Shown: positions 59,976 through 64,000 of the stretch, in pieces
Layout of the letters: each line of letters starts with the position of its first letter
Position numbering within the stretch: the first letter of the stretch is position 1
From: Jidongwangia harbinensis
GTDB taxonomy: Bacteria > Actinomycetota > Actinomycetes > Mycobacteriales > Micromonosporaceae
NCBI RefSeq assembly: GCF_020216025.1
Contig: NZ_JAIWNC010000028.1
Location: 1 to 64,000, forward strand
Reading direction: 5' to 3'
DNA: 64,000 nucleotides
Position numbers and translations under genes: made by a program
The notes under the pieces: generated by a model
The model's input: the letters and a program-made list of their open reading frames with translations, nothing else
The model's database searches: none
What the model was told of the DNA's origin: nothing

Positions 59976-62350
59976 AATTGACTGTGGGCCGTAGTTGACG
60001 AGAAAAACCTCTGGATATCGTAGACCGTCACGATGAATGCCGCGCCGATGGCAAACGTTCCGTAAAGCAGGCCGAGAACCCCGATCGCGCATACCACCCA
60101 CGCCGCCACGACCGCCGGATAGCGCGGCCCCAAACCGCGGCAGCCGAAATGCCAGAGGATGGTCGCCACTGCGGTGCACCACAACGCCCTTGTCACCGGG
60201 ACAGCGGCCGGAAATGCGATCCTTTGGACGACCGCCGTGCCGGCAACCACCGCTGCCGAGACTGCCGTAATAGCCGTCAGAATCGCCAACTGCCCACCGA
60301 GCGAGTCCTCGGATCCGTCGTCCCGCGTACTCCAGGACCGCTTGCCCCGCCACGCCTGCAGCAGCAACATCGGCCGTTCGATGTCGTCGTCCTCCACCGG
60401 CAACAGGCGCAATGCGACAGTCTTGTCGAGCGCCTTAGACCGCAGCGTCGCCACGGTTTCCTGATGCATCGTCCGGCCTACTGCCCACCGAGCAAGGGCA
60501 CTAGAGGCCAGCGGGAGGCAGTCCAGGGCGACGGATCGATCGTAGGGCGCTCCTCCGACCAATGCCCCCACCACCAGACGGTCGATCACGTGCTGCAATC
60601 GCTCTGGCACGGGTGTCGGCCGGCCCGCCGCGATCATGCGGACCAGCGGCACGGTCGGTTGCGGCCAAGCGAACGAAGCCAGCCGCCTGATCTCGTCGGC
60701 TGGCTTGTTCAGATCGCTCTCGACGGGTACGCCGGCCGCCGTTGCCGCAGCCTTCTCTAGCGTGGACTCCGCGCTGCGGAGCAGCGCAGCGCGAAGCTCG
60801 TCGTCTCCGTGCCGCAACATGAACGGCACGATGTTCTCCCATCCGGGCTCGGTCAGGATGTTGTCCGGGTCGACCAGGCCGGGCCGGGCCATGGCTAGGC
60901 CGGCAGTAAGGAAGTCCTGGATGAGCCGATGCGCGAATAGGAAATCGCCCCGCGCACCATGTGTGGCGCCCAGCCCTGCCAGCTTCAGCACCAGCGCGGT
61001 CGCGTCGAGCGTTTCCCCGGCCGGAAAATCCCGTAGGGCCATGGCACGCCGGATGTCGTCCCACGAGGTCCGATCGGTGCCGCTGCCCGCAGTAAGGCAG
61101 AAGGCGAGCTCCCGAGCGGTGGACAAGGTTCGGTCGACGGTCGCCTGACCGTCTTCATGGTCACCCACCGTCTCCCGGATACGGGCGCGGATGGACCGGT
61201 CGAAGACGTCGAATACCGACTCGGGTAACTCGGTGGAACCGGTGTCCCGCACGTAATTGCATAGCAGGCGCAGCATCAGCGGGTTTTCGCAGAGCGTACG
61301 CAGGCCCGCGTCCACGGCGAGCCGCCGACGCAGGACCCGGCGAGCCAGCCTGTCGGTGATCATGACGTGAACGAACCTGCTCTGTCGGCGCAGGCTTAAC
61401 GGGCGAACCGTGAGCGACGGCCATAGCGCGCCGACGTCAGTCTCGCGAAAGTCGCGGCTGGCAATGACGGTCCGCGACTCGGGCGTGTTGTCGACGAACA
61501 GCCGGATGGCGTCCAGGTGCGCCCTGGCAACCCTGCGCGCGTCGCTCGATGCGAGCAATGCGGGCAGCTCATCGAACGAATCGAAGAGGAAGACCCAGCG
61601 AACCTCGACATGACGTTCAGTAAGGTATTGCAGCACCAACTCGCGGAACCGAGCGTCGCCATGGCCAAGGATATCGGCCACGTACTCGCGGATCGTGTTT
61701 GCCTCGACCGTGCCAGCGTCCGAAAGCATACGCCTCAGGTCGACGTAGACTGGAATCGGCGCCCCGCGGCGAAGCCGCCGGCCACTCGGCAGGGCGATTC
61801 TCACCACATGCCGCATGATGGTGGTCTTGCCGCCGCCCGCCGGGCCCTGCAGCAGCACGACCGGGTCAGTTCCTCGGCGCGAGTGCCGTACTAGGGCGCG
61901 CACAGCGCGCACTGTCTCCTCTCGGCCGTGCCTTCTGTAGACCGCGTCGACGCCCACGAACGCGTCTTTGCGCCGGACACCCCCGGCTCCGGCCAGCGGG
62001 GCGGCAAGCGGCCGACCCTCGATCAGAGCCGTGGCCGCTCGGGCGATCTGCCGCAGATCGTGATCGACGGCTGCGCGGAGTGGCCGGACCAGTCGATAGA
62101 CGCCGAGCGCACCAGCTAGCGCCGCGACGGCGATTATCGTGAATTGTATTTGGGGCGGGCGGTTAGCCACCACCGGCGTACTTGTTAGGAAGAGGGAGCC
62201 GACGGTCGCAGCGGCGACGATCAGCGCCGTCGCGAAGAGTCTACGGAAGGCCAATGGCCAGCCCTTCGCGAAGCTCATGGCGTCGAAGAGCAGCGAGCCC
62301 AGCGCGACGATCACGGCGGCCATGGCAAGTCGGTTCGGCAGATCGTCCAC
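59966..62350 (-). CDS. NACHT NTPase with membrane helices at both ends
   Basis: 794 residues from GTG at 62348-62350. Three N-terminal hydrophobic helices (about 8-26, 36-56, 68-88) precede the NACHT ATPase: Walker A GPAGGGKTT (169-177), Walker B VRWVFLFDSFDELP (253-262) and TVIASRDFRETDV. The post-NACHT helical region carries FLFAHRLIQDFLTAGLAM. Three or more C-terminal helices (AILTAITAVSAAVVAGTAVV, VAAWVVCAIGVLGLLYGTFA and others) close the protein. Integral-membrane NACHT proteins of this layout occur in Actinobacteria and are predicted sensors of infection or stress. Confidence 0.85.
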   Translation of the reverse strand: MDDLPNRLAMAAVIVALGSLLFDAMSFAKGWPLAFRRLFATALIVAAATVGSLFLTSTPVVANRPPQIQFTIIAVAALAGALGVYRLVRPLRAAVDHDLRQIARAATALIEGRPLAAPLAGAGGVRRKDAFVGVDAVYRRHGREETVRAVRALVRHSRRGTDPVVLLQGPAGGGKTTIMRHVVRIALPSGRRLRRGAPIPVYVDLRRMLSDAGTVEANTIREYVADILGHGDARFRELVLQYLTERHVEVRWVFLFDSFDELPALLASSDARRVARAHLDAIRLFVDNTPESRTVIASRDFRETDVGALWPSLTVRPLSLRRQSRFVHVMITDRLARRVLRRRLAVDAGLRTLCENPLMLRLLCNYVRDTGSTELPESVFDVFDRSIRARIRETVGDHEDGQATVDRTLSTARELAFCLTAGSGTDRTSWDDIRRAMALRDFPAGETLDATALVLKLAGLGATHGARGDFLFAHRLIQDFLTAGLAMARPGLVDPDNILTEPGWENIVPFMLRHGDDELRAALLRSAESTLEKAAATAAGVPVESDLNKPADEIRRLASFAWPQPTVPLVRMIAAGRPTPVPERLQHVIDRLVVGALVGGAPYDRSVALDCLPLASSALARWAVGRTMHQETVATLRSKALDKTVALRLLPVEDDDIERPMLLLQAWRGKRSWSTRDDGSEDSLGGQLAILTAITAVSAAVVAGTAVVQRIAFPAAVPVTRALWCTAVATILWHFGCRGLGPRYPAVVAAWVVCAIGVLGLLYGTFAIGAAFIVTVYDIQRFFSSTTAHSQLWP

Positions 62351-62364
62351 AATTGCTCACAAGG

Positions 62365-62733
62365 TTAGGTACGTGAGGAGACGCCATAGTGGCACGAGGC
62401 ACAGGTCAGCCACTGTCGGATCATCGACGATGTTCCCTTCCGGGGATCGACGAGTGCGTGACGGTCGATGGGGTTAGCCGCCAGATGGGGCGACCTGGGC
62501 CTTTCCGGATCGCGGCCACGATCCATAAGGCCCTCATTTGCCGCGATGAAGCGACGCAGTGCAGGCCCGAGCCACGGGTCATCGCCGGCCAGGTCCCTCA
62601 CCGCGCACTCGGTCTGCTGATCCGCCCAGCCCAGGTTCACCCCGTAGCTCACCGCCGACTCCTGGAGCCGTCCGCGCCAGTCCCGCGACCAGTGCTCGTA
62701 CGCCCCGCAGAACTGGAACGCGCAGGTGCCCAT
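62365..62733 (-). CDS. Hypothetical protein, possibly a truncated gene
   Basis: 122 residues from ATG at 62731-62733 (MGTCAFQFCGAYEHWSRDWR). The frame is coding-like for about 30 residues upstream of this ATG (for example LRSEARTRGLNRARTAEF) but contains no start codon before a TAG, so the N terminus may be lost. It ends RQWLTCASCHYGVSSRT. It lies 14 bases before the NACHT gene on the same strand. Family not recognised. Confidence 0.4.
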   Translation of the reverse strand: MGTCAFQFCGAYEHWSRDWRGRLQESAVSYGVNLGWADQQTECAVRDLAGDDPWLGPALRRFIAANEGLMDRGRDPERPRSPHLAANPIDRHALVDPRKGTSSMIRQWLTCASCHYGVSSRT

Positions 62734-63012
62734 GAATTCCGCGGTCCGCGCCCGGTTCAGACCCCGCGTTCTTGCCTCGCTACGCAGCTGGCCATCAACG
62801 CTCTACGCCTAGCCGGATCCCACGACATCACCCGAAGCGACCCGATAGGCCAGCCGCAACATGACCAGACCCTTCAACATCCTCGGCATTGCATTATGAC
62901 CTTGAACCCTAACGTTGCCTTCCGTACTCGATGTCAGCGACGCAGTGACGTGACCTCGGCCCCTGTGCATCGTTTCCCGTTTAGGTTCGGGAACCGAGGG
63001 GCGGGAGTTGGT
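62734..63012. promoter_or_regulatory. Divergent control region before the amyloid-NLR pair
   Basis: About 280 bases between divergent units. A palindrome GGTTCGGGAACC sits at 62984-62995, 17 bases before the ATG at 63013, overlapping where a promoter or operator would be. GGGGCGGGAG just after it may serve as RBS. Confidence 0.4.
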
Positions 63013-63468
63013 ATGGATGAGGTCGTGGTCGCGTTCGGGACGGCGCTGGTGCAGGCGGTCGCTACTGACAGCTGGGCTCAGATCCGTGACGCGGTGACCG
63101 GACTATGGCGGCGTACCCGCGGCGGCCAGCCCGCCGAGGACATCGGTAGTGACCTCGACACGTTGCGGGCGGAGGTCCTCGAAGCCCGCGCTGCTGGCGA
63201 CCAGGACATCGAGGACGCGCTCACCGGTGAATGGCGATCCCGGCTACGCCGGCTGCTGCGTACCGATCCCGACCTGGCTGTCGCGCTCCGCGAGGTCCTC
63301 GATCAAGTGCTGACCCCTGCGCTGCAGCCCGCCGAACAGGCGCGGGTGCAGACGCTCCTCGGCGACCACGGTCAGCAGGTTCACATCGCTGCTGGGAACA
63401 ACGCCTACACCGCGTTGGGTGACCAGACGAACATCGGTGGTAGCCAGACCAACATCGGCCCGGTGTGA
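63013..63468 (+). CDS. Small helical effector with C-terminal amyloid-type motif
   Basis: 151 residues from ATG 63013. The first about 118 residues are helical (VVVAFGTALVQAVATDSWAQ, RLLRTDPDLAVALREVLDQV), resembling the small membrane-active domains encoded beside bacterial NLRs. Residues 128-141 are GNNAYTALGDQTNI, followed by GGSQTNI, so the polar G/N/Q-rich unit is repeated. The same motif occurs near the N terminus of the next gene product. Its stop overlaps the next GTG (GTGA). In known amyloid-signalling pairs the receptor templates the effector's motif. That reading is inference here. Confidence 0.8.
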   Translation: MDEVVVAFGTALVQAVATDSWAQIRDAVTGLWRRTRGGQPAEDIGSDLDTLRAEVLEARAAGDQDIEDALTGEWRSRLRRLLRTDPDLAVALREVLDQVLTPALQPAEQARVQTLLGDHGQQVHIAAGNNAYTALGDQTNIGGSQTNIGPV

Positions 63469-64000
63469 CCGCCGCGCCTGCTCCCGACCCGCCGGGCGCA
63501 GACGGTGCCGACCAGCCCGCCCTGCCGTCACACCTGTCGGTCGGCGACAGGCCACGGATCGATGTCCACGCTGGGAACAACGCGTACACGGCCGGCAGGG
63601 ATCAGATCAACATCGCCGGCGACCTAAACGTCTGCCCGGCCTCCGAGTCCGTATCGTTCAGCCTGCCCCTTGACACCGCGGCGTTCACCGGACGACAGAA
63701 CGAGTTGGACAGCATCACCACTGCCGTGCTGCGGGCCGCGGAAACCGGTGGGATCATCGACATCCATGCCATCGACGGGATGCCGGGTACCGGCAAGACC
63801 GCGCTGGCCGTGCACGCCGCCTACCAACTCACCGACCGGTTCACGGACGGACGACTGTTCCTCGACCTGCATGCCCACACCCCGGGGCACAGGCCCACCG
63901 ACCCGAGCTGGGCGCTGGCCATGCTGCTTCTCGCTGACGGCCTAAACGTTCGTGAGCTTCCCGCGGACCTGGACGGGCGCGCTGCGCTTTGGCGCAACCG
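63465..64000 (+). CDS. NB-ARC/STAND receptor with N-terminal amyloid-type motif (partial)
   Basis: GTG 63465 overlaps the preceding stop, and the frame is open to the window edge (178 residues seen). Residues 36-50, AGNNAYTAGRDQINI, match the effector's C-terminal motif. After a linker, FTGRQNELDSITTAVLRAAE leads to Walker A GMPGTGKTA (105-113) and then LTDRFTDGRLFLDLHAHTPG, the NB-ARC-type ATPase beginning. C-terminal sensor repeats, expected to be TPR or WD40, lie outside the window. Confidence 0.85.
   Translation, partial: MTAAPAPDPPGADGADQPALPSHLSVGDRPRIDVHAGNNAYTAGRDQINIAGDLNVCPASESVSFSLPLDTAAFTGRQNELDSITTAVLRAAETGGIIDIHAIDGMPGTGKTALAVHAAYQLTDRFTDGRLFLDLHAHTPGHRPTDPSWALAMLLLADGLNVRELPADLDGRAALWRN

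Overview
The window is high-GC DNA from an actinomycete. Dense GTG/TTG starts, SARP/BTAD regulators, a DUF2637-type protein, an F420-type luciferase-like oxidoreductase, SAF (DUF574) methyltransferase and GPP34 genes all fit, and the gene content resembles Micromonosporaceae such as Micromonospora or Actinoplanes. Genus is inference. Nearly all of it is accessory: no core housekeeping operon, tRNA, rRNA or CRISPR array was seen.

Layout. 1-1040 is a junkyard of transposase and recombinase ends. 1113-3715 (minus) is a small ESX/WXG100-like cassette. 4740-7385 is a NACHT NTPase. 7589-9432 is an IS5-like element nested in an older integrase-type transposase. 9578-11412 (minus) is a two-gene AAA ATPase plus TOPRIM/DUF4276-like nuclease pair of the kind found among phage-defence systems. 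11682-14455 holds Tn3 and NHL/LysM debris, then an intact IS630-type element. 14499-18056 has a small gene, a LuxR-type response regulator and a membrane-anchored STAND/TPR ATPase in convergent overlap. 18924-20335 is a broken IS21-type element. 20605-26212 is a translationally coupled operon: ECF sigma factor, zinc-finger membrane anti-sigma-like protein, ABC ATPase and four tandem paralogous membrane proteins, the last one broken.

26213-32274 is a decayed zone between inverted copies of one short sequence. It carries a ricin-type lectin pseudogene next to a fresh ISL3 insertion, a secreted protein, a 69-residue membrane peptide and an AlpA-like HTH protein. 33126-40074 (minus) reads as one transcription unit: APC permease, acetamidase/formamidase, GPP34, SAF methyltransferase (frameshifted), a 44-residue histidine-rich peptide, a JmjC oxygenase, a GRDP-like protein, an APH-fold kinase and a 78-residue protein. 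This is the best candidate for an undescribed peptide-modification pathway. 41435-47105 holds two paralogous XRE regulators around an asparaginase and a PPC/DUF296 protein, ending in an F420-type oxidoreductase. 47151-49846 holds a broken LysR gene, a SpoT-like HD hydrolase and small genes. 49996-58193 holds an Hsp70-like membrane protein, two membrane-anchored BTAD proteins (one with LysM) and a DUF2637-like protein with C-terminal HTH, resembling conjugative-element or plasmid gene blocks.

59238-62350 (minus) is a NACHT protein with membrane helices at both ends plus a membrane partner. 63013-64000 is a pair in which a small helical protein ends in a G-N-N-A-Y-T...D-Q-x-N-I motif, and the adjacent NB-ARC-type receptor (cut by the window edge) carries the same motif near its N terminus. 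That is the arrangement of bacterial amyloid-signalling NLR/effector pairs. In all, four STAND/NACHT receptors plus one AAA/TOPRIM pair in 64 kb mark this as a defence and mobile-element island.
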